DNA of 58,553 bases from Terramyces sp. JEL0728 (lineage: Eukaryota > Chytridiomycota > Chytridiomycetes > Rhizophydiales > Terramycetaceae), in NCBI GenBank assembly GCA_027603945.1, contig JADIIU010000084.1, forward strand, positions 1 through 58,553. The letters run 5' to 3'. Numbering within the stretch: position 1 is the first letter of the stretch; the number at the start of each line of letters is the position of its first letter. The notes under the pieces were generated by a model. The model ran no database searches and was not told the origin of the DNA. It worked only from the letters and a program-made list of their open reading frames with translations. Both the position numbers and the translations under genes were made by a program. Positions 19,801-30,913 of this stretch are shown here, in pieces.

Positions 19801-22800
19801 ATTGCACTTGATAGACGCACTGGCTAGTACCGATTGGGGGATACTCTGTATGAAGTTTGCAATTAGTTGCAATTCGTTTTGGTGTTTATCTACTTGCATT
19901 TTTCTCATTTTCATGAGTTCAATTTTTAGAGCCTTTTTGCTAATGAATGTGTTTAAATGGTCAATTAATTGGAAAATAGTTTGGATTACCAATTGATACT
20001 CTTTGCTTTCTTGGTGGTTCAACAGGATTTGCAAGAATTCTGTTTGTATTTCGTTAAACGTACTTGAGTCACTAATTAGTGCTTGCTGCACAATATGTGG
20101 CAGTAGTACTTGAGTAATTTTTAAGTCTCCTTGTATAATAATGTTTTCGGTATACGCAAACAGCTGCTTAGTGTGCGAATCATTGATTTTTGGGATTAAA
20201 TCCAAACATAGGAATGAAATCCAGTCAACAAACAGCATTTCGCCATTCCAAATCGGATAATGCAGCGTTTTCCTCGGTATAGGCGACAGGTGGTATTTAG
20301 AAGTAAGCAATGGTTCAATAATATTGACTACACTTTTAGGGAACTGTCTCCACTGTTCGAGGACAAGATGCTTACTTTTTGTTTGATTCGGCACCATTTC
20401 GCTAAAATTCAAGAAAAACAACAATTGTTGCAGGGTGTATGCATAATTTGCCTGCAACTTGGTATCGAGAATATTCTTGAAAGCAGGTACTAGTAATTCA
20501 ATAATTAAACAGCCAAACTTTAAAATGGATTCAGTAGTTGACAGATCATGCATACTGCTATTCTTCCTTACATCTACTTTCATTTGGAATATTTTTGGCC
20601 CCAGGACACCTAAACATTTTGATATTAGAATAGAGATTTCTTGATTGTTTTTTGGGAGAGACAACAAACATTCTACCAGCTGTTGCAGATTCTGGTCACT
20701 GAAATATACTTTTTGATTCTGCAACAAGAATTCATACAGTTTGCGTAATGTATATTTGATAACAATTTCGTTTTCATTGTGTAAACATACAGCAAAGTCA
20801 TTTAGTCGCTGTAGAATGGTTCTATCAATGGTGTGCTGATTAATCCTACTGAATTCTGGCTTTGATGGGAATTCAAGCACAATTTTGATGACTTTGTTTT
20901 CAAATAAATATTCAAATATTTGCACCATCAGTATCCGCTCTTTGGAGCTTAATAGTGGTTCAATTGAAAGTAAAACTATGCTAATTTGGATATAAATTTC
21001 TTGCAAGTCTTTTTTGTCTACAGTTTTGATGAACAATAGAAAACATTCGAGTGTTTGGAGAGCAAGTTGCTCCAGCGACAAAAAGAGAATTCCGAGAATT
21101 CTGGGAATGATGCTGCTGATTTCGCTTCCAATAATTCTAATCATTAACTTTAAACCTTTGATGATATTGCACTTGTCTTCAGAATTGTCAATCAGTATAT
21201 CTTGGAAATAATTCAGTATTCCGAGTGAATGGCGTAGCAACAACGACGGCAAGCCATCGTACATTTCCAATAGTTTCAAATACTCTTCATTCCCCATTCC
21301 GGCTATGATTTTTGTCACGTTAAACATATTTTCTTTCAGCAATACTCGTTCTTCAATCTGAACCAAATCTGACAATTTCTTTACATTTCCGTCGGTCACT
21401 AGTAAACTAGCACATATTTCTCCACTGTATTCCAACAGCTTCTTTTTACTCTTTTTAATAAACTCAATGTCGATATTGTTTTGTACCATGAACGGAAGAA
21501 CGAAATTCAGTGTTTTGTTGATTAGCAGATCAATTGGGATTTCTAACACTTTGTGCAGATTTTGGATCAATTGTATATCTGGTAACTGCTTTATGCAATA
21601 TAGCATTATAGGTTTAATGAACTGATTGATCTTTTCCTTGTTTTTAAACAAAACTGCAAATGCTTTCAGGTTGTCGTTTTTCGTCTCATTCAACAATAAA
21701 TAAAGCAATTCTGGCTTTTGAATAATCATATTTTCAATTATTTGTAATTGCCTTGTTGGTTCCAATTTATGTATTTCGAGTACTATTTGATCCCAGTAGT
21801 CATTTGAAATTTGATTTATCAAACTACTGATGACTTTTGGATTTGTGGTAGAAATAGAATCTATAATCACATTTGATATGTATTCATTTGGATAGAAATG
21901 CATCAATAGATGGTCTAGCACTTGCATCAATTCATCATTTTGCACTTTATCATAAAACCGTTTGAAAATTGTAAATGAGTGCAGAGATCTTTTCCCGCTA
22001 AATGAACAGCAAAATCCATCATTAATCGTGTATTCGGTACAATAATGGTGCATTAGTGTTTTGAGATTGTCCAGCTCGTTGAATATTTCCTTATTGAAGC
22101 AGACTAGATCATATTTCTTAATGATTGATTTGAAGCCTAAATCATTAAAATCTTCTATAGCATAGTACAGATCAATAGCAATCTCATCCATTTCTGAGGA
22201 GAGTATTTGCGGTTTATGTTCCAGCAGGATTTCCATAAACTTTTCATTCACTGGATATACTAATCTCTTTAAATGCATCACATATCTTGCAACATTGTGA
22301 ATCAAGAATGCCTTGTCCTGCAAGTCGTTCATCCTTGAGGCGATTCCATTCAGAATGTGTTCATTGATTAACGACACATTTTGGCTGGTAATGAAATCCA
22401 AACTAGTTTTTCTCGTCATAAATAAATCATAAAACAATGTTGTATTCAATTTCCTTTTCAATTGGAATTTTGACTTTACCCGTTTGTTTTCTTTATCTTC
22501 AATCGCAAGTAAATGCTTTTTAAACAGATTCAATTCAAAATCGGGCAAGGAGAACGGTTCAACGCAATCCAGGTATGCGTAGTCGGTGAAATCAAACATG
22601 AGAGTTTTTTGAATGATTTTCCATAGTTGGTTGTTGAACTGAATCTCTATTGAAGGGACAAATAGCTGTTTCATTATCCGGAGAAGGTTTAGGATCCAGT
22701 GAGGATGCTGCTTTAAATCTCCCTTGCCCTTGATTCTGAGAATCTTTTGGTTTACCAGGTCAACTTCAATCTGCAGCTGATTATCGTGATTCTTGATCAT

Positions 22801-23176
22801 ATCTAAGTTAAATAATCACAAACAGTCAAAAGCATTGGAATCTAATTCTAATTCGCAGTCCTGCTGTAACTCGCTGTACTCTCTGAACAACTCTAGCAAA
22901 ATAACCACAAATTCCTCCTTTGGATATTGTTTAATGAACAGCTGCAACAGATTGAAATCCACATTCAGCAGTAGCTGAAAACACTGGAGTTCAATACCAT
23001 TGAATAAAGATGGAAGTTTCATAATAGTCAGATGCAACAACTCCAAGATTTTGTCATTCATTCTACCTGCCATTACAATCAAGAGCAACTCCTTAATCTC
23101 TTTTTCATTCTCATTTGGATTGGCCAGTAGCTCCATTAACTGGATTAATCGCATTTACCCTTTTCAGAGATTTCAT
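16808..23176 (-). CDS. ATR: ATR/Mec1/Rad3 checkpoint PI3K-like kinase
   Basis: Six exons (23176-23159, 23139-22824, 22802-18608, 18587-17668, 17648-17524, 17503-16808) with introns of 19, 21, 20, 19 and 20 nt give 2089 residues. About 1600 residues of helical repeats and FAT domain precede the kinase: MASLQKPRRITMRGSDGKRY, the CKPEDDLRKD segment, RTYAVVPLNERCGLIEWVNN, the catalytic loop GLGDRHGENILF, the activation-loop start HVDLNCLF, and the C-terminal FATC end MYIGWAPYF. The order and wording match ATR rather than ATM, TOR or SMG1. It senses RPA-coated single-stranded DNA with ATRIP. The usual DFN triplet reads DLN here. The first 18-nt exon is tentative; ATG 23154 without that intron is the alternative. 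Confidence 0.95.
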
Positions 23177-23515
23177 TTTCGGACTGAAGATCAAAAAATG
23201 GTAATTGGACTAATGACACTTGAGCAACTAGTAGCATAATTCGAATTTTCATGGTTTGCCTTCAGACGATGGATATAGGATTTGAACGTCCTCATTTCAA
23301 TCTATACGAGTGGCATCCTCAAGATTATTTGGCATAGCCGCTAACTCAAGTGTTGGCTCGAATGATATGGGCTGAGGTATTCCCACCACCTCTGAACTAA
23401 TTCAATTATTGAACAACCTTCCAATCTACAGATGATTGGAAAGAAAATTTGTCATGAAAGTGGCTTAGCCCACAAGCCACGGACAAAAACTATAAATGCA
23501 GTTGAATTTCTTCAA
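23177..23515. other. Intergenic stretch upstream of U5 snRNA
   Basis: About 340 bp with no convincing protein frame on either strand. Near its right end is a small perfect hairpin, GTGGCTT paired with AAGCCAC around 23453-23480, followed by ACA, loosely like the 3' end of an H/ACA snoRNA. A TATA-like CTATAAAT lies at 23490-23497, about 25 bp before the U5 gene, and is the likely U5 promoter element. Nothing else recognisable. Confidence 0.4.
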
Positions 23516-23638
23516 TCTCATCCGTCTGACCTTTGAACAAAGCAAACAAATCTTTCGCCTTTTACTAAAGATTTCTGTGGTTGAGGGTTACAAAGACGTT
23601 TTCCCAATTTTTGTAGTACTTTCTTTCGAAAGAAGGAA
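23516..23638 (+). ncRNA. U5 spliceosomal snRNA
   Basis: The invariant U5 loop 1 region is present: ATCTTTCGCCTTTTACTAAA then GATTTCTGTGG, matching the U5 consensus with the loop CGCCUUUUACU that aligns exon ends. The basal stem is supported by CGTCT (23523-23527) pairing with AGACG (23594-23598). Downstream is an Sm-binding site (CCAATTTTTGT, about 23603-23613) and then a short 3' hairpin (CTTTCTTT-CG-AAAGAAG). The element order stem-loop, Sm site, hairpin is that of U5. Ends are approximate, set from the TATA-like element upstream and the last hairpin. It works in the U4/U6.U5 tri-snRNP, holding the two exons during both steps of splicing. Confidence 0.92.
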
Positions 23639-23720
23639 AAACAATTTTATATTAATTTTGAAAATGAAGCCATTCATGACTGTGAGATGCTGTTTGATCT
23701 TGGAAGGATCACTCTAGATT

Positions 23721-23870
23721 TCTGAGAGTGTTTCGATCGATGTTGTTTCTATGTATAGGATTCCTGAGGAATGTTTGGATCGGTGTTGTTTCTATGTATA
23801 GGATTCCTGAGGAATGTTTGGATCGGTGTTGTTTCTATGTATAGGATTCCTGAGGAATGTTTGGATCGGT
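23721..23870. repeat. 43-bp direct tandem repeat
   Basis: Copies of a 43-bp unit start at 23759 and 23802, with a third truncated after about 26 bases at 23845; a diverged half-copy precedes them. The unit begins GATTCCTGAGGAATGTTTGG and ends TTGTTTCTATGTATAG. Each contains ATTCCT-G-AGGAAT, a near-palindrome. It lies between the U5 gene and the first tRNA-Leu. No coding function is apparent. Confidence 0.9.
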
Positions 23871-23920
23871 TATTTCAAATATATTAGATTAATGGATGCC
23901 TAAATGTTTTGCAAACCCAT

Positions 23921-24002
23921 GGGCGGATGGCCGAGTGGTCTAAGGCGCCAGGTTTAGGCCCTGGTCTCGAAAGGGGCGTGGGTTCGAACCCCACTTCGCT
24001 CA
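23921..24002 (+). tRNA. tRNA-Leu (anticodon UAG), copy 1
   Basis: An 82-nt class II tRNA. The acceptor arm GGGCGGA pairs with TTCGCTC, the D-arm is GCCGAGTGGTCTAAGGC, the anticodon arm CCAGG-TTTAGGC-CCTGG gives anticodon UAG, a long variable arm follows, and the T-arm is GTGGG-TTCGAAC-CCCAC. The discriminator base is A, as expected for leucine. A T-run directly after the gene fits RNA polymerase III termination. No intron. It reads CUA and other CUN codons. Confidence 0.96.
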
Positions 24003-24052
24003 TTTTTTAATTTCTGTGATCAAGTATCGTCTATTGAATGTGTTTTATCCAG

Positions 24053-24128
24053 TGCAAAGGGACTAGCCAGATATTGACACTTCGGTTTGCTCACAGTTGT
24101 CTCTTTCTAGTCCCCCAAATTGTTTGCA
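24053..24128. ncRNA. Candidate structured RNA between tRNA-Leu copies
   Basis: A long-range inverted repeat: GGGACTAG (24059-24066) pairs perfectly with CTAGTCCC (24107-24114), and outside it TGCAAA (24053-24058) pairs with TTTGCA (24123-24128), leaving an 8-base bulge. The enclosed 40 bases include a small ACTTCGGT turn. It lies in the 347-bp gap between the two tRNA-Leu(UAG) genes, where no protein frame is convincing. I do not recognise the family; a snoRNA or an unstable RNA is possible, as is chance. Confidence 0.35.
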
Positions 24129-24349
24129 AATAATGACAGTTCTCTATAGTGTCAAGATTTATCAGGAGGCTTCTATTAACAAGAATTATTTGGAGGTTAG
24201 AATCTATTTTACCCTATGAATATACTTATTGCACTACCATTATATCTAGGTGAACAACTCCTGTATCAAATTAGAGCCCAATCAATATCTTCTTGAAGCA
24301 GGTTAGGATTACATTTATTCGTAATGAGATGCACTCTCAAACTCTCGTT

Positions 24350-24431
24350 GGGCGGATGGCCGAGTGGTCTAAGGCGCCAGGTTTAGGCCCTGGTCTCGAA
24401 AGGGGCGTGGGTTCGAACCCCACTTCGCTCA
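24350..24431 (+). tRNA. tRNA-Leu (anticodon UAG), copy 2
   Basis: Base-for-base identical, by eye, to the tRNA-Leu(UAG) 429 bp upstream, including the long variable arm and anticodon loop TTTAGGC, and again followed by a T-run. The flanks are unrelated, so the copies are either an old duplication kept identical by selection or gene conversion, or two separate insertions. Confidence 0.96.
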
Positions 24432-24508
24432 ATTTTTTGCAATTTCGCATTTTCAGCAGTTAGGTTCAAATACTGTGTCTGTAAATATTGATAAAACAAA
24501 TAGAATCA

Positions 24509-25999
24509 CTAGTTTATAAAGTTTCGAACGTAATCCAACATTGAATTGGTAAAGTCTAAAATCCTTCCTTTCCTTTTAATCAGTTTGGAGTAGTAGGCGC
24601 TAATTTGCGGATCGAGCCGTTTATCATTCAAGAGCAATGCCGTGATATTAGTCTTGCCCATTTGAACAGAATGCTTGACTGACTGGTCATCAGGAACTGT
24701 ACGTGTCAATAGCAGTTGGACCACATCTAGATTTCCAGATTCAATTGCATTATTCAAACAGTCTCCATGAATCGATATTCGTTTATCTCTTAGCAATAGC
24801 TCCACCATTTCATAGCTGCCAAGTAAACAGCTTATCCTAATTGGATAATTGTCATGTATTGTTGGATCATTTCTTGTATCTAATAGCAATTCTTGGGTAA
24901 CTGTAATGTTTCCATTTCTAACTGCTTTACGCAAGGCGAAACACCCGTCTGCGCTTGGATCAACTCGTTTATCTTTTAAAAGTATTGTAACTATTTGTGC
25001 ATGTCCATTCATGGCTGCAGTTTTAAACGAATGGCTGTCATTTCCAGAAGGATCGATTCTTACATCTTTCAACATTAAATTTACAATATCTACATGCCCA
25101 TTCGAACAAGCCAATTGGAAGGCTTTACACTGTTCAATACTAGGATCAACTCTAGAGTCGTTTAATAGTAATTCCACAATGTCTGTATTTCCAAGCATAG
25201 ATGCAAACATGAGCGATTGATTTGAATTTGCGGTTGGATCTATTCTAGAATCATCCAATAGTAGTTTTACAATGCTTTTCCTTCTTGCTCTAACTGAATT
25301 AAAAAAAGCCTCTTGATTAGAACTGGCAGGATCTACTCGAGGGTCGTCCAACAGTTTCTTTAAAAGGCCAGAGTTTCCGACATCCACTAGTGTTTTAAAG
25401 ACATAATTATTTTGAATCGATGGATCTACGTTTGGATGATCAAGCAGTATTTCTATGCATTCGATTCTTTTCAGCTGAGCTGATAGCAATAGCGGATAAT
25501 TATCATTAAAACTGGGGTCGATATTTCTAGTAATTTTTAAAAGTAATTTTGGTTGATTTTGATTGACATATTTGATTACTGCGTTTTGCAATAGTGTTTG
25601 AAATAGGTGATTTTCATTGAACGGGGGTGAGTTTGATTGCTGATCACCATATGAATCCAATAGTAGCAGAATAGTATCGCTTTCATAAGTAGAATCAAGT
25701 ATCACCAGTTTCAAGCGGTCCAGGTTCATGCTTTTGAATAATTTGAAACTGTGCTTGAACTGTGCAAAGCAATGTTTACTCACAAAGAAATCCAGTATAT
25801 CCCGAGTAATATATTCCTTTGAGAGCATAACATGTTGAGAAAAGTCGTATCCATCAAAGTATGATTGATGAAATGAGCTGGTGTTGCAGTAAGATATTTT
25901 CGGCAGATTTATTTTGATGGAGAGTCTTAGGTGTGTGTAGTCCTTTAGGTTCAAGTATAGAGCGACATTATCCAGTTCTATTGGAATCGTATGCAGCAT
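24509..25999 (-). CDS. Ankyrin-repeat protein with F-box-like N-terminus
   Basis: A single exon of 496 residues. The first 40 (HTIPIELDNVALYLNLKDYTHL) resemble a degenerate F-box. From about residue 150 there are some nine ankyrin repeats of the form xDPSxxNNxAFxxAxxxGHxDIVxLLLxDxR, for example SFKTAAMNGHAQIVTILLKD and AFQLACSNGHVDIVNLMLKD. Proteins with this VDPS-type repeat are common in zoosporic fungi and also in large DNA viruses. An F-box plus ankyrin design would suggest an SCF ubiquitin-ligase substrate adaptor, but the F-box is weak. No intron, unlike the conserved genes around it. Confidence 0.85.
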   Translation of the reverse strand: MLHTIPIELDNVALYLNLKDYTHLRLSIKINLPKISYCNTSSFHQSYFDGYDFSQHVMLSKEYITRDILDFFVSKHCFAQFKHSFKLFKSMNLDRLKLVILDSTYESDTILLLLDSYGDQQSNSPPFNENHLFQTLLQNAVIKYVNQNQPKLLLKITRNIDPSFNDNYPLLLSAQLKRIECIEILLDHPNVDPSIQNNYVFKTLVDVGNSGLLKKLLDDPRVDPASSNQEAFFNSVRARRKSIVKLLLDDSRIDPTANSNQSLMFASMLGNTDIVELLLNDSRVDPSIEQCKAFQLACSNGHVDIVNLMLKDVRIDPSGNDSHSFKTAAMNGHAQIVTILLKDKRVDPSADGCFALRKAVRNGNITVTQELLLDTRNDPTIHDNYPIRISCLLGSYEMVELLLRDKRISIHGDCLNNAIESGNLDVVQLLLTRTVPDDQSVKHSVQMGKTNITALLLNDKRLDPQISAYYSKLIKRKGRILDFTNSMLDYVRNFIN

Positions 26000-26152
26000 T
26001 TGGTGAAAATCGGAATAGCCATTTGTTGGTGGCTGGTTAATGCCACGAATCAGACCACGGAGCGAACGAATTGCTCGCAGTTTCTAGTAACCATAAATTG
26101 GTATTAAACTCTATCAGTGATTTATCATTAGAAGCAAAAAACAGAAAAAGAA

Positions 26153-26236
26153 TGGCTAGAGTGGGTTTCGAACCCACGCTCGCTTTCACGAATTGGAACT
26201 TAAGTCCAACGCCTTAGACCACTCGGCCATCTAGCC
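26153..26236 (-). tRNA. tRNA-Leu (anticodon UAA)
   Basis: An 84-nt class II tRNA on the minus strand. GGCTAGA pairs with TCTAGCC, the D-arm GCCGAGTGGTCTAAGGC is the same as in the UAG copies, anticodon arm TTGGA-CTTAAGT-TCCAA gives UAA, a long variable arm follows, and the T-arm is GTGGG-TTCGAAA-CCCAC. Discriminator A. No intron. It reads UUA and UUG codons. Confidence 0.95.
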
Positions 26237-26399
26237 ACATTTTCGATTTCCGGAAAGCACATTGTTATTGCTTTCCTTTGATAAATTATGAAATATTTCA
26301 AGGTGAATGTAATTGGCTACCTTGGAAATATTTCAAACGGCAAGAAAACATCTTAATTGGGCAGTATCGTATGAATAATTTAAATTTTCACTTTTTTTT

Positions 26400-29122
26400 A
26401 TGACTAGAGATCAGTTATACTTGTTTTCCAGCAGTGCAGATAAGCTCAATCTCAATAATCCAAATTTAAAACAATTGCTGCAAGAGAGGCTTTCAGTAGA
26501 AGGAGATATAAATGAATTAATGGAAAAATATGTCTTGGAATGCATCAATGTTATCCATGAACTGCATTTGTCAAGCAGCGAGCTTGGGATAAAGGATAAT
26601 AGAGCTGCAAGCACATTGATTGCAATTATAATATGCTGTGGGATTGTCCCTTCACTTGAACCAGGACTGCAGACGCTGTTGCTGAAAAGGTACAAATATC
26701 CAACTTGTTTAAAGACCAACATATTTTCTGTATGTCTGAATTATGTTATTTACTGGGTCAAGAATGGAAGAACACCCAGTTATATTGCTGAAATTATACT
26801 ACAAAAGCATTTCAGTGAAATCCTATTGATTCTAATACACAATGACAATTCCGTAAATTTGAATGGGCCGAGTCTAGCTATTGCAACAGATATCAACAAA
26901 CTCGATACAGGTGCGACCGACAAGAGCAGAGAAATACACAGCGAGCTCCAGGAATATTTCGAATATAATGCAGAGTTGATTACAATGGAAATATATATCA
27001 AAAAGCTACCGACACTAGGGATTATTAATGCACTTGTAAGAATGATGATGAATTCTTCTCAATTTCCCACGTACATCAAGACCTTTACAACCAAATATTT
27101 GTATCAGATGCTAATGCGAGATGATGGATGCGCTAGTTTATTGCACAGCTTAATCAAACAAGATCCAGATGGTAACTTTCCATAACCATAGACCATATCA
27201 CATTTCTGCACTTTGAAAAGATTTCCAACATCATTCAATCACCACAGCATGTTGATCTACCTGCTTACTTTGATTTGATATGCAAGCAATTGCTGAATAT
27301 ATTGAACTCTTCAATTGAAAACAAGACAGGCGCAGCACTTGATAGTGTATTAGTTTCTGTTAAATGTGCTGCATTTGTGGTGGTGAATTTTATCAACAAG
27401 AGACCGAAAATGTCTAAAACACTCCTATTAAAACCCATATTGGATCCGCTGCTAAATTACAATGCAATCAATACTAGTTGTGAATCAACACTAACGAGTA
27501 ATCTTCCAGAAATACAGGAAATAGATTTAGATGGAAAACAAATTATTACAACTCAAGATGAAATTCTGCAATGTTTGCGGAATATCGAATATATTCTAAT
27601 TGGAAATGAACCGAGCTACACTCTAATTGAAAACCTGATATCAGGTAAGTATTTCTAATGCAAGTTGTTCATCCTCTGTATGCCATCTATCAATCCACTC
27701 CAAACAGACCGGCGCTTCAAAACCAAGTGTTCCAGATTCTTTCCATTATACTGAAGCTGATGGAATCCCAAAAAGCAGTTGCAATTTTGGTGGAGATTAC
27801 AAAAAACAGCGTCGAAAAACAAACTCTAGAGATCTCCAATGGATCTTTTGGCGGAATTCAATTTATTGAATCTACCGACAAACAGTAACTATTTATTAAG
27901 CCAGCCCTATTGATCCATCTTTGTTTGCCAAGTTTATTCAAGCTTTAGAAAAGCCAGAGTTGGTTGGTGATTTGTTCCTGCAAGTACTAGAGACCAGATT
28001 AGTGTTAATTAGCAATGAATTCGGAGACACAGAAGAGTAATCGGTTTTAATCTTAGATTATCCATCTACTACTCTGGTCTAATAGTTGCATTACTGGATA
28101 CATTTGAAGATGCAATATTAAAAAACACTGCACAGATTCTTAAATTTGTAAAGGCTACTCTTTTAGATTCTGACGACGACGAAAAACACATGGGGCTGAC
28201 CTTATTATCGCAACTATTCAATAGCAAAGAGGAGCCAATAGACGATATTAGCTCCTTAAATGAAATCAAGACCATACTATCAACGTTATGTGATGGCAAT
28301 GATGAAATAGCTGCTCTAGCAAGAGCAGTTCAAGCGCAATTAATGGCACTTTCCAAGTCGGAAAATCAAAGTAAATCCAAAGAAATATTTAGAGAGGCAT
28401 TGAAGGAGTTGAGCGACGAATTGCTACCCATACGAGCACATGGAATGAATGAAATACGGAAACTGGTACTACAAAAAGATCCAGTGTCCATTCAACATTT
28501 AGAGTCGATTATTAATATGTTTATAGACTTTTTGCAAGATACAGATAGTTTTATCTACTTGAATGCCATCAAAGGATGCTCTGCCCTAGCTGATGTGTAC
28601 CCTGAAAAAACACTAAACAAACTTGCTTTAATTTACAAGGATATGCAGTATACTGACGAAGTGCGAACAAGAATGGGCGAATCTATTCTTCAAATTATTC
28701 AACGATCAGGCGAAATATACCCTAAATATGGTAACTAGTCGCTTAATTCAGCTGATATTATATCTCCAAGCGTGATGGTTGTACTCAGACAAGATAGCAA
28801 TTTAATGAAATCATCGGCAATAATCCTATCTTCGCACATAGCGAAACAATGTCCTAGATCTCTCCTCCCATTTATATCACAATTATTTGATTATATACTG
28901 GGCACCATTCAGTTTGAAAAAGATCTAGACTTGAAGAAAGGCATTCTTGTTCTCTCCACAGCCTTACTCCGTGGATTAAAGAATAGTCTGATTCATCATG
29001 TCGGATTGGACCAGATGCAAAAGTTTAGAGTTCTGCTGGAGAATCTCATCTTGAATGAAAGAGACCTTTTAGCAAAAGGGCATGCGGAAGTGTGTTTGGA
29101 CGATTTGAACTGCTTGATATAA
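26400..29122 (+). CDS. TANGO6: TANGO6/Rtp1 helical-repeat protein
   Basis: Six exons with introns 27172-27191, 27645-27664, 27885-27904, 28037-28056 and 28731-28751 (20, 20, 20, 20, 21 nt) give 873 residues made almost wholly of HEAT/ARM-like helices. The C-terminal third carries the family's conserved region: ELSDELLPIRAHGMNEIRKL, HLESIINMFIDFLQDTDSF, YLNAIKGCSALADVYPEKTL and a final segment beginning SVMVVLRQDSN. The yeast relative Rtp1 helps import RNA polymerase subunits and the fly protein affects Golgi organisation; which applies here is unknown. Each intron adds a stop or frame break that splicing removes. The first ATG at 26400 is used. Confidence 0.85.
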
Positions 29123-29200
29123 TAAATATGTTGATTGGGCATCGCTGTAGGAATCAGGGCCAAGAGAATATATATAACTTGAAATTTATTGCAAAATTCT

Positions 29201-30139
29201 CTATTTAGGCTTTTCCCTGCGAGTTCTTGCAAACGGATCCAATGCCGATTCATCGATAGGTGCACAAAGCTCTCTTTCTAGCTTAGCAGTGCCAAGGTAA
29301 GTTGGGAACGGCACGTTGGCCCCTTGTGGGAATACCTTGCCATGCCAGCTCTTTCTAATTGCATCAGATACTGAGACGTATGCGTTATCAACTCCAGGTA
29401 CTGCCCCTTTAACATAAATTAAATCATGAGCAGTATCGATTTTTACAACTTTGAGAGATTGAACAGTGCGGAACACCCCCCCCATTCTTCCGGCCATCTT
29501 TTTGCCTTTCCATACCTTACCAGGATCCTAATGTTACTTGGAATTACTTGACATTGGCCAATTGATCCAGCAGCCCTGTGTTTTAAAGAGTTACCATGTG
29601 AAGCTCTCCCACCTTTGAATCCCCATCTCTTCATCACACCTTGGAAACCTTTACCGACTGTTTTTGCTTGTACATCTACAAATTGTCCGGCAACAAAGTG
29701 TGTTGCTCTCAATTGAAACCCTGGATTAGCATAAATTACCAGATGGAATGGCAGCATCGGGAGATATTTTGTATTCCTTCAACTTTCTCTTTGGCTGAAC
29801 TTTGAATTTTCTGTAATGGAATAACTGTGGTCTTTTGACTCTATGTAGTTTTGGATGATTTACAGCTCCAATTTGAAGCATGTAAGACCCGCAGCCAGAA
29901 TGGTACCTGGTGCCCAACACATTGCATTCCTTGACTTTTAACACTGTAACTGGAATCATTTGTCCAAACTCATCCCAAACTGTGGTCATGCCTTTCTTTA
30001 AAGCTATTAACCCGGTTCTTTGTGCTCCTTGATGATACTGTGGGGCTGGAGTTGGGCCACTTCCGTCTGACACTGGTGTTATTAGCTTTGGAATCTGTTT
30101 TGATATTGTCGCAAATGAATTTTTAAATATTCTCAACAT
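29201..30139 (-). CDS. MRPL3: Mitochondrial ribosomal protein uL3m
   Basis: Three exons (30139-29740, 29720-29548, 29527-29201) with 19- and 20-nt introns give 299 residues. A basic, Arg/Ser-rich N-terminus ([19 protein letters not shown]) looks like a mitochondrial import signal. The L3 fold is clear: [57 protein letters not shown], then, across the second intron, [19 protein letters not shown], which lies at the peptidyl transferase centre. It is an early-assembling large-subunit protein. The ATG at 30139 is preferred to 30184, since the longer form would bury the import signal. Confidence 0.94.
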
Positions 30140-30277
30140 TTGTGATTTGAAAAAAAAATATTTGAGATTGATACCACTCAGCAACTTGATTAATTATTAA
30201 AAATGTGCGGGTGCGTGGTTCTTATTTGCGTACATATCGAATTACAAAAGTCAAGTAGTGCACAGGAATTTATTAAA

Positions 30278-30913
30278 TTAAAGCTTGTTCATTTCTGCGT
30301 GAGCTTCCTTTACAAAGTCCAAGTCTGCAATTCCTTTAAAGTATCTTTCAACTTCAGGGTACTTGGACAAGTCGACTTGAAGATATCCAGACCAAGAGAG
30401 GACAATGTACAAGTACGCATCAGCAACAGTGAACGAGTCCCCAACAATGAACTTCTTGCCAGCCAATTCAACCTTGTTCAAGTAATCAAGCTTGGTTGCC
30501 AATTTGGTTTGTGACCAGGTCTTGACTTCTGCAGGAGTTGCTGGGTTGAATAATGGCCCAAAAGAAGTGTGGACTTCAGTTCCAATGTAAGAGAGCTTGG
30601 ATTGCACCAAGTATCTTGCGTTAGTTCCGTTTGCAGGGGCAAGAGTTCCAGCAGGTGCAAGATCTGCAATTCTCTGCAATACTGCTGCGTTTTCGTTCAA
30701 AACAGTTCCATCTTCCAAAACCAAAGTTGGGACGTTTCCTTTTGGGTTTACTTTATAGAAATCTGAATCCTTCAAAGCACCGGTTTTGACTTTGTGTTCG
30801 CGAATATCAACTAGATTTGCAATGACTTTAGTTCCAATCAATCCAGCTTTCTTGGCAGAGATGTAAGATGCAGCGCCGCAGGAAGTAGCAGTAAAGTAGA
30901 GTTGAGCAGACAT
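30278..30913 (-). CDS. Glutathione S-transferase
   Basis: A single exon of 211 residues with the two GST domains. The thioredoxin-like N-terminal part shows YFTATSCGAASYISAKKAGL, where Ser/Cys near residues 11-12 could bind glutathione, and the cis-proline loop NPKGNVPTLVLEDGTVLNE. The all-helical C-terminal domain contains the N-capping box and hydrophobic staple region FIVGDSFTVADAYLYIVLSW. The sequence resembles beta-class or fungal-type GSTs more than the alpha/mu/pi classes. It conjugates glutathione to electrophiles or reduces peroxides in the cytosol. No intron. Confidence 0.93.
   Translation of the reverse strand: MSAQLYFTATSCGAASYISAKKAGLIGTKVIANLVDIREHKVKTGALKDSDFYKVNPKGNVPTLVLEDGTVLNENAAVLQRIADLAPAGTLAPANGTNARYLVQSKLSYIGTEVHTSFGPLFNPATPAEVKTWSQTKLATKLDYLNKVELAGKKFIVGDSFTVADAYLYIVLSWSGYLQVDLSKYPEVERYFKGIADLDFVKEAHAEMNKL

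Noticed and set aside
23496..23717. Plus-strand 73-residue ORF
   Set aside because: It lies over the U5 snRNA gene, whose loop and Sm site explain the sequence.
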